A stretch of DNA of 64,000 nt from Vreelandella alkaliphila (lineage in GTDB: Bacteria; Pseudomonadota; Gammaproteobacteria; Pseudomonadales; Halomonadaceae): positions 310,001-374,000 of the forward strand of contig NZ_JABASV010000003.1 of assembly GCF_016107625.1 (NCBI RefSeq). The letters run 5' to 3'. Of the stretch, positions 33,429-43,200 are shown in pieces. The translations under genes were made by a program, and so were the position numbers. The notes beneath the pieces were generated by a model, which saw only the letters and a program-made list of their open reading frames with translations, made no database searches and was not told the origin of the DNA. Numbering within the stretch: the stretch's first letter is position 1; the number at the start of each line of letters is the position of its first letter.

Positions 33429-34206
33429 ATGACCACCACACCAGATCCCATCACCATTGCACTGGCCCAACTGCCTGTCAGCAAAGCGGCGGTAGATGAC
33501 AACCTACAAATGCACCTTTCCTATATAGAACGTGCCGCCGCGCTAGGGGCCAACGTGGTGGCCTTTCCCGAACTCTCGCTCACCGGCTACGAACTGGCGC
33601 TATTCAGCCAACTGGCCATGCCCCATGACGTCACAACCTTTGCCGCGCTCAGCGCCACTGCCGAGGTTAACAACATAGTGGTGATCGCAGGCTGCCCACT
33701 GCACAACCCCAACGGCAAACCCCACATCGCAGCGGTGATCTGCTTCCCCAGTGGTGAACACACCTTTTACCTAAAACAGCACCTTCACGAAGGGGAGGAT
33801 GCTTACTGTGCCCACGGCTGTGAAAGTGGCCGTATCAACGTTAACGGCACCCGCATCGCCCTAGCCGTTTGCGCCGACTTCACTTACCCCAGCCACGCAG
33901 CTACTGCTGCCGCCCAACAGGCGGACGTTTACCTCGCCAGCGCGCTGATCTCCCTCCCCAGGCGGCTATGCACAAGATGCCGAACTGCTCGCCGTCATCG
34001 CAAAGCGCCACCAACTGCCGGTACTGCTCGCCAACCACGTTTCTACTACGGGCGGATGGCAAACCTGTGGCAATAGCGGCGGCTGGAACGCAGCAGGTGA
34101 GCTAGCTATTAAGGCCAGCGGCACTCAGCCCAGCTTAGTGCTGTGCCGCATTCACCACGGTGGCATATGTGGTAGCTTGGCAGTGATGACTAACTTACAT
34201 AGCTAA
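33429..34206 (+). pseudogene. Carbon-nitrogen hydrolase gene with a frameshift
   Basis: The first frame encodes a nitrilase-superfamily N-terminus: catalytic Glu in F-P-E-L-S-L-T-G-Y, Lys in Y-L-K-Q-H-L-H-E-G-E, and Cys in A-V-C-A-D-F. After about 33950 the frame changes; another frame continues with G-G-Y-A-Q-D-A-E-L-L-A-V-I-A-K-R, H-V-S-T-T-G-G-W-Q-T, S-G-G-W and ends in a stop at 34204-34206. A single-base indel in the C-rich run CTCCCTCCCCAGG at about 33949 explains the shift. Intact members are about 260 residues. It is a pseudogene unless it is an assembly error. Confidence 0.8.
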
Positions 34207-34528
34207 GTATGAGTTACCTACTAAAAACTAATCCGGCACGGTGGGATTAACCTAAATTAACTGCTAGTCTCGACGGGTTAGAGCGAGAAATTCTGCATGA
34301 TAGCCGCATAACCTTCTAATCAACTGTTAATGGACAAGGCTTATGCAGCTTTCATTTTGCTCTAAAGATAGTCTTGATTCTTAGGAGCGCCACCTATCAG
34401 GTAGGTAATGCTGCTTTTTTGAAACGAGAAGATATTTTAGGTTTTGGTCATGTAGTGGTGTTTTTTAAAATAAAACCTATCTAAAGTTTTCGCTCGTTTC
34501 TTATTTTATTTTAATTGAGGGTTATGTT
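34207..34528. other. AT-rich intergenic region before the ATPase-methyltransferase operon
   Basis: About 320 bp, much more AT-rich than upstream. No gene is seen. The 10-mer TTAGAGCGAG at 34278-34287 recurs in direct orientation at 37474-37483 on the other side of the operon. Weak inverted repeats (ACCTA/TAGGT near 34399) are present. The operon promoter is probably here but no strong consensus was found. Confidence 0.5.
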
Positions 34529-36313
34529 TTGTCATTAGGGTTAAATTCTTTTTCCGATAGTAGTGTTGAAATAGAAAAATGTGTAAATATTTTATCTGGG
34601 TTTTCTCCAGGTAAACCACTTGTTAATTATATATCATATGCAAGATTTCCTAACTTTAAAAATATTGAGCGTGGTGCTGAAATAAGCTTTGATTTCCCCT
34701 TTACAGCAATAGTAGGAGCAAATGGTTCAGGGAAGAGCTCTATACTATATGCTTTGTATGGAATGCCAGATGGTTATAGTACGTCTAGATTTTGGTTTTC
34801 GACAGAGCTCGACCCTATCGTAGCTGTTAAAGATCCTCCGCGAAGTATCTGCGGCCATTGGCATTCTCAATACAAAAATATAGTGGAAACGAGAAAAGCT
34901 CGTGTATATAGGAAAAATAGAAATTATGAGTATTGGGAGCCTACTAAAGCGACCAAAGGCGATGGTATGCCTGATATTCCAAAAGAGAATTATTTAAGAA
35001 AAGATGCTGATCGATGGAACCCTGTTGAAAGAGAGGTTGTGTACCTCAATATGAGAAAGCTGATCGGTTCTTTCGATAGGAATTTTAGTTTTGGCTTCGA
35101 TAGCCTTTCAATTACAGAAAGGCATAATTTAATGAAGGCTGGGGCCAAGAAAATTAAAAGTGTCTTAGATCGTGATGTTAACACCTGGAGGTTGGGAGGT
35201 GGACGAGAAAGAGTTTTTGAAAACAGAGTTCTTACTGATGAAGAGCTTTGTTGGGTGTCTTACATATTGGGTAGAGCATACAGAAAAGCTAATTATATAG
35301 TGCATAATTTGTATAGCATAGAGAGTGCTCCAGATGTAAGTGTTGTATTTGATTGGGGTATACAATATTCAGAAGCTTTCGCGGGCAGTGGTGAAATTTC
35401 TGTGGTCCATTTGGTGATCAAAATTATCGCTGCAAAGAAGTACTCTCTAGTGCTTATTGATGAGCCAGAAACGTCTTTGCACCCTGGGGCTCAAAGAAAA
35501 GTCCTTGAGTTCATGCTCAAAAAAATAAAAGAAAAGCATCTCCAGGTAGTGGTTTCAACTCACTCTCAGAGTTTTTTGGATGGGCTGCCTGATACTGCTA
35601 TAAAGGTAGTGGAGCATAATTCTCAGGGGCATTCAAGGATATTGAATAAGTGTTCCCCTCACATAGCATTGCACAGGCTAGGTGTGGAGTCATTTAATAA
35701 AAAAATTATTTATGTTGAAGATGCATTGGCTAAGTTGCTTGTAGAGCAAGCGCTAAAATCTATGGATGAGGCTGAAAAAAGAGTCTTTGAAGTTAGGGTG
35801 GCTCCAGGTGGAGCTCAAGATATGAAAGTGAGGCAGATACCTGCCCACATTGTTTCTGATCATGATTGTTACTTTATATTTGATGGTGATCAAAAAAAAG
35901 TAGAAAAATTTAGTGATCCGAGAAAGCTGCCCGAACAATCAGTTGAGAGTTTAGATGGTTTGCTAATAAAAGAGTTAGGTGAAGTTCCTAAGTTTTTTCT
36001 TAGTGGCGGCAACGATGTGGAGGGCACGAAGTCGGAAAAAATAAAGTGTCAACAAGAATATTTACAATGGGCTTCGGAAAGAGTAAAATATTTAAATTAT
36101 TTATGTCCAGAAGCATTTCTGCTTAAATTTCTCGGAGACTCTGAAGAAGAAATTGTTTCTTCAAAAATTGCCAAGAAAATATTTAAAGAGAAGTACTCGT
36201 ATGGAATGACTTCTGAGCAAGAAAGCGGTGTCGTTTTGATGATGTTAAGAAATGTTCCAATTGATAATTCCGAGATGTTGTTTATTAGGGGGTTGGTTAA
36301 GTCATGGCTTTAG
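34529..36313 (+). CDS. OLD-like AAA ATPase with C-terminal TOPRIM domain
   Basis: A 594-residue protein; start TTG at 34529 after GAGGG. An SMC/ABC-type ATPase comes first: Walker A G-A-N-G-S-G-K-S at 63-70, Walker B L-V-L-I-D-E-P-E-T-S-L-H-P around 307-319, and S-T-H-S near 346 as the switch region. A TOPRIM-like domain follows: Glu397 in I-Y-V-E-D-A-L-A-K and Asp-x-Asp at 452/454 in F-I-F-D-G-D. This order (ATPase, then TOPRIM) is that of OLD-family nucleases, such as P2 Old and GajA. The coding region is far more AT-rich than its neighbours, a sign of transfer. It overlaps the methyltransferase start by 10 bp, so both are made from one transcript. Nuclease activity is inferred from the residues. 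Confidence 0.8.
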   Translation: MSLGLNSFSDSSVEIEKCVNILSGFSPGKPLVNYISYARFPNFKNIERGAEISFDFPFTAIVGANGSGKSSILYALYGMPDGYSTSRFWFSTELDPIVAVKDPPRSICGHWHSQYKNIVETRKARVYRKNRNYEYWEPTKATKGDGMPDIPKENYLRKDADRWNPVEREVVYLNMRKLIGSFDRNFSFGFDSLSITERHNLMKAGAKKIKSVLDRDVNTWRLGGGRERVFENRVLTDEELCWVSYILGRAYRKANYIVHNLYSIESAPDVSVVFDWGIQYSEAFAGSGEISVVHLVIKIIAAKKYSLVLIDEPETSLHPGAQRKVLEFMLKKIKEKHLQVVVSTHSQSFLDGLPDTAIKVVEHNSQGHSRILNKCSPHIALHRLGVESFNKKIIYVEDALAKLLVEQALKSMDEAEKRVFEVRVAPGGAQDMKVRQIPAHIVSDHDCYFIFDGDQKKVEKFSDPRKLPEQSVESLDGLLIKELGEVPKFFLSGGNDVEGTKSEKIKCQQEYLQWASERVKYLNYLCPEAFLLKFLGDSEEEIVSSKIAKKIFKEKYSYGMTSEQESGVVLMMLRNVPIDNSEMLFIRGLVKSWL

Positions 36314-37371
36314 TTGGCGGTGTGCGAGATCTTCAAAAAGAAGCTGGGGAGATAGCACCCAAAAGCACCCTAACATCGGTAGACTTATTTAGTGGTTGTG
36401 GTGGTTTAACAGAAGGTCTGACTCAAGCAGGTTATGAAGTCGTTTCAGCTGTTGAGTTAGATAAAAAAGCTGTGGCCACATATAAGCTTAACCATCCAAA
36501 TGTGAATTTGCATCACGTTGATATTAAAAATTTATCTCCTGAAGTCTTAATGGCTGAAGCGGGTTTGATGAAAGGTGAGCTTTTTTTGCTTGCTGGTTGC
36601 CCTCCTTGCCAAGGTTTTTCTAGGTTAAGAACTAGAAATGGAAAAAACATAGTTGAAGATGTACGAAATGACTTAATTTTTGATTTTTTAAGGTTTGTTG
36701 AAGGGATGCTTCCCAAACGAATAATGATGGAGAATGTCCCAGGTTTAGAGCAAGATCAGCGTTTTGTTTATTTTAAAGCTCGATTAGAAGAGCTTGGCTA
36801 CTTTGTGACTTGTAAAGTTGTGAATGCTTCGGATTATGGGGTTCCACAAAGAAGGAAAAGAATTATTGTTCTCGCTTCTTACGATTCAAAACCATGTTTT
36901 CCTAAAGTAAACGCAGAAAAAATCACTGTTAGAGATGCTATAGGAAATATTGATGAGAGGGTTGGGAGTCAAGACGGCTTGCATACTATGCCAGAAAAAA
37001 GAAGTGAAAATGTAAAAAAAATTATATCTATGATCCCTAAAGATGGTGGAAGCCGTCATCAACTTCCCGAAAAATATCACCTTAAGTGCTTTAAGAAAAG
37101 TGGTGGTTTTCGAGATGTATATGGTCGTATGAGTTGGTCTAATGTGTCACCAACAATAACAAGTGGATGTAGCAATCCCTCAAAAGGACGTTTTTTACAC
37201 CCTGAGAAAAACCGTACTATAACTTTGCGTGAGGCGGCTGTTCTTCAAGGCTTTCCTTATGATTATAAATTTCTTGTTGAGCATGGGAAACAAAGTATTG
37301 CTCTGATGATTGGAAATGCTTTGCCGCCCCCGCTAATAAAGATACATGCTCAGGCTTTGCTTCCCTGCTAA
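36304..37371 (+). CDS. DNA (cytosine-5) methyltransferase
   Basis: A 355-residue C5 methyltransferase with all main motifs: I, D-L-F-S-G-C-G-G at 27-34 (SAM binding); IV, G-C-P-P-C-Q-G at 98-104 with catalytic Cys102; VI, E-N-V-P-G at 143-147; VIII, P-Q-R-R-K-R at 181-186; IX, S-P-T-I-T-S-G; and X, G-N-A-L-P-P at 337-342. The region between VIII and IX, which holds target recognition, is short (about 100 residues). The gene overlaps the OLD-like ATPase gene by 10 bp and is as AT-rich. It probably protects host DNA from the neighbouring nuclease. The recognition site cannot be told from sequence. Confidence 0.93.
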   Translation: MALVGGVRDLQKEAGEIAPKSTLTSVDLFSGCGGLTEGLTQAGYEVVSAVELDKKAVATYKLNHPNVNLHHVDIKNLSPEVLMAEAGLMKGELFLLAGCPPCQGFSRLRTRNGKNIVEDVRNDLIFDFLRFVEGMLPKRIMMENVPGLEQDQRFVYFKARLEELGYFVTCKVVNASDYGVPQRRKRIIVLASYDSKPCFPKVNAEKITVRDAIGNIDERVGSQDGLHTMPEKRSENVKKIISMIPKDGGSRHQLPEKYHLKCFKKSGGFRDVYGRMSWSNVSPTITSGCSNPSKGRFLHPEKNRTITLREAAVLQGFPYDYKFLVEHGKQSIALMIGNALPPPLIKIHAQALLPC

Positions 37372-37599
37372 AAGCCTCGAAAGCATTTATGCCGTTTTTC
37401 TTTGTTGCTTATAGTTAAAGTGCTAGTCGCTAAGTTCTCTCTCATCATTTTGCAACATACACTACTTCGAAAATTAGAGCGAGTTAAAAGAATCTAATAG
37501 CCCAGTATGCTTTCTCATATCACCTGCTTAAGAAAAAGACCATGTTTTCTAGTTTGAAAGGCCAGGGCTCTTAATTATTGATTTTAAAAAGGACGTGTT

Positions 37600-37938
37600 T
37601 TGAACGAAATCATTTTTTCTAGCGAGCATGAAAGAATAGCCATCCAATATTTCTCTAGATTAACTAATACTGTTGGAGCGGTTGGCTTCGGTTTAGTGTT
37701 CACAATGCTTTCTTTGCCTCGGCTTTATTCTTGGTTCGCCTTTTTCATATTTTTTTTGTGGTGTTATTTACAAGGTTGTCAATATAGGAAAATGCTTAAG
37801 CGCTCATTGCCAAATGCTAGTCTCAATTTTCTGATTTTTGTGCAGCATGGTTGGTTATGCTTTTTATCACTAGTGTTAATGTTGTTTTCAGCTACAGGTG
37901 TTATCACTAAATCTTCAATCTTTGGGTTTATGTTATAA
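37600..37938 (+). CDS. Small membrane protein of unknown function
   Basis: A 112-residue protein starting at TTG 37600, with AAAAAGGACG just upstream. Three hydrophobic segments are likely: about 26-44, 46-62 and 82-105, joined by short charged loops (R-K-M-L-K-R). No family recognised. It is AT-rich like the ATPase-methyltransferase operon and lies 228 bp after it, ending 18 bp before the recD stop on the other strand. It may be part of the same acquired island, possibly as a membrane effector, but this is only context. Confidence 0.55.
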   Translation: MNEIIFSSEHERIAIQYFSRLTNTVGAVGFGLVFTMLSLPRLYSWFAFFIFFLWCYLQGCQYRKMLKRSLPNASLNFLIFVQHGWLCFLSLVLMLFSATGVITKSSIFGFML

Positions 37939-37955
37939 TATTTAATTATGGTTTG

Positions 37956-40286
37956 TTATAGGGTTGTGTTCGCCCCACTAACCCTCACCACCTCTCTCAC
38001 CACCGCCTCATTCAACACCCCGCGTTTGGCTTCCACTAGCGTGAGCCAGTCGCGGGCGCGGGTGATGCCGGTGTAGACCAGCTCGCGGGTGAGAATCGGG
38101 TTGATGGTGGGCGGTAGCAGCAGGGCGGTGTGTAAGAACTCCGAGCCTTGAGACTTGTGTACCGTCATCGCGAACACGGTTTCTACCGCGTGCAGGCGGG
38201 AGGGCAGTACCCAGCGGATGGGGTTATCGGCGTCGCTCGTGGCGCTTGATGAAGGAAAGGCCACTCTCAACAGTTTCTGTTGCGGATTGCGCGGATCCGG
38301 CACGGCCAGGGTGATGCCGATATCGCCGTTCATCAGTTTTAGGCCGTAGTCGTTTTGGGTGACCAGTACTGGGCGGCCTTCATACCAGCCTTTCTCCAAC
38401 GTGTAATCACTGCCAAACAGCAGCTTTTCGCTGCGTAGGGTTTTGGCGATATGCAGGTTTAAGCCTTCTACCCCCCAGGGGCCTTTGCGCAGCGCGCATA
38501 GCAGTTGAAAGTGGCTGTAGGCACTTAGCACCTCAGAAGCCCAGGCGTTATAGGCCGCTGGGTTGTCCTCAAACGATTCCCCACGCGGGCGCTGTGCGTT
38601 CAGCACCTTTAGGTAATGGCGGTAGCCAGTGGGTGGGGCGATGGGGTCATTTTTGTGGTTAGTGCGGCCTTCACCACCATTGAGAAACTTATCCGCGCTG
38701 CCGTGAATGACCAGCTTATCCAGCGCGGTGTCCTCAGCAAGCGTTAGGTGGTGTAAGTCTGGATAGCCATGGCGCAGCACGGCGTTAACGGCCTGCTGTT
38801 TTTCCCGGTCAGTTTGGGCATAGCTGGGCTGGTTAATCGCCTGGGCCAACTGGCCAATGCCGCTGTGTTCGTTAAAGCGGTGGCTTACCCGCAGCATGGT
38901 AATGGCTTGGTCGAGCGGCTGACCGTCAGCATCCAGGTACTCGGGTGGCAGCGGCTGGCCGGTGGCGCTTTCCAGCCATTGGGCGGTTTCGTGTGTGTAG
39001 TGGGCGGCTTCGACACGGCGGCATAGGTCGCCAAGTACCGAGCCAGCCTCTACCGATGCCAACTGGTCTTTATCCCCCAGCAGCACGCACTGGGCATTGG
39101 CGGGCAGGGCGCTTAGCACAGCGGCCATCATTTCGATATCCACCATGGACGCTTCGTCGATCACCAGTACGTCCAGCGCTAGTGGGTTGGCGGCGTTGTG
39201 GCGGAAGTGGCGGGTGTCGGGGCGGGCACCCAGAAGGCGGTGCAGTGTTGTCACTTCAGTGGGAATTGCTATTGCGCTTGATGATACTGTGTTGAAGCGC
39301 TCCTCAAACTGCTCATTTACAGGATGTAAACTCCGCGTTTTCGTCGCGCTTCGCCTTGTCTCATCTTCGCTCATAACGCAATTCGTTAAGAGTTTTTCTA
39401 GCTGAGCAATCGGCAAACTGCTGACTTGCCCAGCGATGGATTCATTCAGGCGGGCGGCGGCTTTACCGGTGGGGGCGGCTAGGCGAATGCGCAGCGGTTG
39501 GCTGGGTGAGTGGGCCAACTGCAACGTTTGCAGCAGGGCGAGCAGGCGCACCACGGTGGTGGTTTTGCCGGTGCCGGGGCCGCCGGTAATAACGCCGAAG
39601 CGGCTGCGGGCGGCTAGCGCACAGGCGGTTTTTTGCCAGTCGAGGCTGTCGCTGGGCTTGAACAAAACGTTCAGCGCCTGGGGGAGAAGATCGAAGGGGC
39701 TGTCGTCACCCGTCGCCGCTAACCGTGTGGCGATTTGCTGGTGTAGGGTTTGCTCATACTGCCAGTAGCGGCGTAGGTAGAGCCGCGTGTCTGAACCTGA
39801 GTGAGTCGTCACCACCACTAGCGGCGTGTTGCCAAGGCCTTCGCTGGTGAGCAGGGGGTGATGCAGTGCAGTTTGCCATTCGCTTAGCGTGAGCGTTGCC
39901 AGCACATCGCTGGGCAGCGGTGGCGGGTCGCTTAAATCATCCCCTTCTGGGGGTAGCGAAAGGGCAAAATCCGGTGCGTTAAGCGTGGCGTTTAAATCCA
40001 GACACACATGGCCTCGGCCTAGCTGGTGGCTGGCCAGCGCGGCGGCTAACAGCAGCAGTGCGGGGGCATCCGCTGCTTCTGCCGCTAGAAAGCGCACCAG
40101 GGCGCGGTCTAAATCGCGCAGCCAACCCCTGGCTACCCAGCGCTCGCATAGGGTTAGCAATTCAGCGGTATCGCTTAACGCAGGGTGAGCGCTTACTGGC
40201 GCGGGGGCCATTGAGGTCTGGGCATCCTGTGTCTCGACGGCATCGCCAAACAGGTCGAAGGTGTGGGTGTCTTTGGGCTTACTCAT
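37956..40286 (-). CDS. recD: Exodeoxyribonuclease V subunit alpha (RecD helicase)
   Basis: A 776-residue 5'-3' helicase of the RecBCD complex, which processes DNA double-strand breaks. Walker A is V-I-T-G-G-P-G-T-G-K-T-T-T near residue 235, Walker B L-V-I-D-E-A-S-M-V-D follows, and helicase motifs L-G-D-K-D-Q-L-A-S-V-E-A-G and V-H-K-S-Q-G-S-E-F are present. It is about 170 residues longer than E. coli RecD; one extra segment (about residues 300-345, between V-S-S-L-P and T-T-L-H-R-L-L-G) is coded by an inserted repeat element (39310-39374). The start overlaps the recB stop by ATGA, so recB and recD are coupled. Confidence 0.95.
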   Translation of the reverse strand: MSKPKDTHTFDLFGDAVETQDAQTSMAPAPVSAHPALSDTAELLTLCERWVARGWLRDLDRALVRFLAAEAADAPALLLLAAALASHQLGRGHVCLDLNATLNAPDFALSLPPEGDDLSDPPPLPSDVLATLTLSEWQTALHHPLLTSEGLGNTPLVVVTTHSGSDTRLYLRRYWQYEQTLHQQIATRLAATGDDSPFDLLPQALNVLFKPSDSLDWQKTACALAARSRFGVITGGPGTGKTTTVVRLLALLQTLQLAHSPSQPLRIRLAAPTGKAAARLNESIAGQVSSLPIAQLEKLLTNCVMSEDETRRSATKTRSLHPVNEQFEERFNTVSSSAIAIPTEVTTLHRLLGARPDTRHFRHNAANPLALDVLVIDEASMVDIEMMAAVLSALPANAQCVLLGDKDQLASVEAGSVLGDLCRRVEAAHYTHETAQWLESATGQPLPPEYLDADGQPLDQAITMLRVSHRFNEHSGIGQLAQAINQPSYAQTDREKQQAVNAVLRHGYPDLHHLTLAEDTALDKLVIHGSADKFLNGGEGRTNHKNDPIAPPTGYRHYLKVLNAQRPRGESFEDNPAAYNAWASEVLSAYSHFQLLCALRKGPWGVEGLNLHIAKTLRSEKLLFGSDYTLEKGWYEGRPVLVTQNDYGLKLMNGDIGITLAVPDPRNPQQKLLRVAFPSSSATSDADNPIRWVLPSRLHAVETVFAMTVHKSQGSEFLHTALLLPPTINPILTRELVYTGITRARDWLTLVEAKRGVLNEAVVREVVRVSGANTTL
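39310..39374 (-). repeat. Inserted repeat element inside recD
   Basis: This 65-bp stretch shares two exact blocks with a segment inside recB (41091-41154): TGCTCATTTA and, after one gap, GTAAACTCCGC, and it ends in CTTCGCTC in both. The remainder is about 60% identical. A small hairpin TTTAC-AGGAT-GTAAA lies within it. It codes for an extra peptide in RecD that is absent from E. coli RecD, and the frame stays open. Confidence 0.75.
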
Positions 40287-43200
40287 ACCGTCGCTTCCTG
40301 TGCGGGGCTTGAAAACGATGCGCCTGCAAACAGGCTATCCAGTGCTTCGATCAGTTCAACCGGGGCGGGCTCGGAAAATACCCCGCGCCCTGGGCTGCGG
40401 CTGCCGCGCAGAAATACCGTCATTGAACCGCCCAAGTGCTGGTGCGGGTCGTAGTCGGGCAGGCGCGCTTTTAGCAGCCGGTGCATAGCCAGCAGGTAAA
40501 GCGCTGCCTGGAGATCGTAGCGCTTAGCCAGCAGCGCATGGCGCAAGGCTTCTGGCTCGTAATCGCTGTCATTCGGCCCTAAATAGTTCGATTTCCAGTC
40601 CAGTACGTAAAAGCGCCCTTGGTGCTCGAAGGCTAAATCAATAAAGCCTTTGAGCATGCCGTTTAGGGTATCGGCATCCAGCGCTGGGCGCTCAACCCCT
40701 GGCAGTAAGTGCTTGCTTACCAGTGCATCAATCGCCTGGGTGTTGACCCGCTTGGCGGCTAGCCAGAACTCTAGCTCTACTTGGTAGCTGGAAAGATCGG
40801 TTAGCGCGACGCTTTGTTGATTCGGTGCGGCCAGCGGTAACGGTGTGGTGAGTAGTGCTGAAAACCAGCCAGCCAGCGGTTCCTGCCATGCTTGCCAGCC
40901 GCGCAGCTGTACGCGCCGCCATAGCATATCGTTGAGTGAATCTTGATCGTTGGCAGCGGCTGCAAAGCCTTGTCTGCCTGCCCATTCCAATAGCCCGTGC
41001 AGGAAAGTGCCCGGCCCTGGCCCCCTGGGAAATTTATGCAGGTGGAAAGTGTCTGCGCTCGCCCATTCGTTGTTAATCGTTCGCTCGAAATGCTCATTTA
41101 ACCCCTCGTAAACTCCGCTTTCTCGCGAAAGATTGCCTAGACTGGCCTTCGCTCGAAGACTTTCCATGTCATCAGGCATGAGCGAAATATCTTGTGGTTC
41201 ATCCAGTACTTCAAATGTTGTGGCTTCCTGGGCGGTGGTGGGTTCCAGGGGCGTTGCCGTGGGGGCAGTGAGCGTGCCGGAAAGGCGCAGCGCCGAGTAG
41301 CTGGCAATCCACCAGTGTTCCTTGGCCGGGCGCGCGGGCGTGCGGGCGTGGCCAAGCGTGGCGCTTTGTTCAGAGAGAGCAAGGCGCTGGGCAGTGGGGG
41401 CCGGTGGCTCGCTGACAGCAATCTCGCTGCCTTGTGCCAGCGCTTCCAGCGCGCTGGTTAGCTCTGCCGGTGCAATGGTTTTTCCGCCGCTAATCAGGTA
41501 GCCGAGGGCGCTATTTTCCAACCCTTGCAGCGAGGCTAGCCCCAGCCAAGTCGCGTGGCGGGCGCGAGTCAGCGCCACATAAAGCTTGCGCAGGTCTTCT
41601 CCCAGGCGTTCGCGGTCGGCGGTGGCCAGCGTTTCTTCATCGGCGCTTAGGCTGAGCTGAAGATTGCCGTGGGCGTCGTGCCAGCGCAGCGGTATGTCTT
41701 TATCGCTCACCGGGCGGTGGTTGGCGATAAACGGCAGGAATACCAGCGGGTACTCAAGCCCTTTGGATTTGTGGATGGTGACCACTTTGACCAAATCCGC
41801 GTCGCTTTCCAGGCGCAGCTTGTGGCTGTCGCCATGGCTTTCCGGGTCGGCAATGGCTTCATACAGAAAGCGAATCAGCGCGTGTTCGCCGTCCAGTTCT
41901 GCGCTGGCTTGCTGCAGCAATTCGCCTAAGTGCAGCAGGTCAGTGAGCAAGCGCTCACCCTCTTCGAATTCCCCCAGTAGGCGGGCGGGAATATCGAAAT
42001 CTACCATCATGCGGCGTACCAGCGGCAGCACACCCTGGCGCTGCCATAGGCGATGATAGTGGCTGAATTGCTCCACCCGCGCTTCCCAGGCCAGCTCGTT
42101 TTGTTGCAGGTGATCAAGATCGGCCAAACTGAGCCCCAGCACTGGCGTCGCCAAAGCGGCGCGCAGGTGGGCTTCGGCTTGGCGGGAGCTGGCTAACGGC
42201 TCGGCGCAGGCGCGCAGCCAGCGTTCTACCTGCTTCGCCATGGGCGAGTTGAACACCTTGTCGTGGTCGGAAAGGTAAACACTCTTCACCCCTCGGCTGG
42301 CCAGCGCTAAGCGAATGGCGCGGGCTTCCTGCAGGCCGTTGACCAGCACTGCCATATCGGAAGGTTTTAGCGGGCTTAGGTCATCGCCTTTTTGGAAGCC
42401 GCTTTTGCCTTCTTTATTGCCACCTTGGCCTGCTGCGAGCAGTTCCACCATATAAGAGGCGCAACGCTCGGCCATCTCGGTTTGGTAGGCGGTTTTGGAA
42501 AGTGGTTCTTCGCTTGTTAACGGCCAGAGCGTCATGGCGGGCAGCGGCTGGCCTTGGTGGACCAACTGTTCGTCGCGGCCTTTGGCGGCTACTGATAAGA
42601 ACGGCAGCGGGTTTTCGCCGCCTGCTTGGCGAAATAGAAACACCCCAGCCGGGTGCTGATCGGCGTAGTGGAAGCAGTGATTGACGGCTTCCACCATGGC
42701 GCGGCTGGAACGGAAGTTGGTGCCCAGGGTGACGTGGCGGCCTGCGGTGTCTTGGCGGGCTTGCAGATAGGTGAAGATATCCGCACCGCGAAAGGCATAG
42801 ATGGCCTGCTTGGGGTCACCGATCAGTAGCATAGCAGCGTCGCGGCGGGGGTTAGCGACGTCATAGACCGCGTTAAAAATGCGGTACTGAATCGGGTCGG
42901 TATCTTGGAACTCGTCAATCAGCGCCACGGGGAACTGGCGCAGAATCTGCGCGGCCAGGGCATCTTTGTTGGGGCCTTGCAGGGCGTGGTCTAAATGGGT
43001 GAGTAGGTCGTTGGGGCCCATTTCAGCGCGGCGTTCCTGCTCGCGCTCCATACGTACTTTGCACCACTGTACGGCGTGAATCAGCAGGTCGTTGCGCGGT
43101 TCGGGCAAGGCGTTGAGGGCAGCGGGCATGTCTGCCAGCGCTTCCCAGGCGGCTGGGCAGGGTGGCGCGCCGTCTTTCCATATCTCGGCCATGCCGTCTG

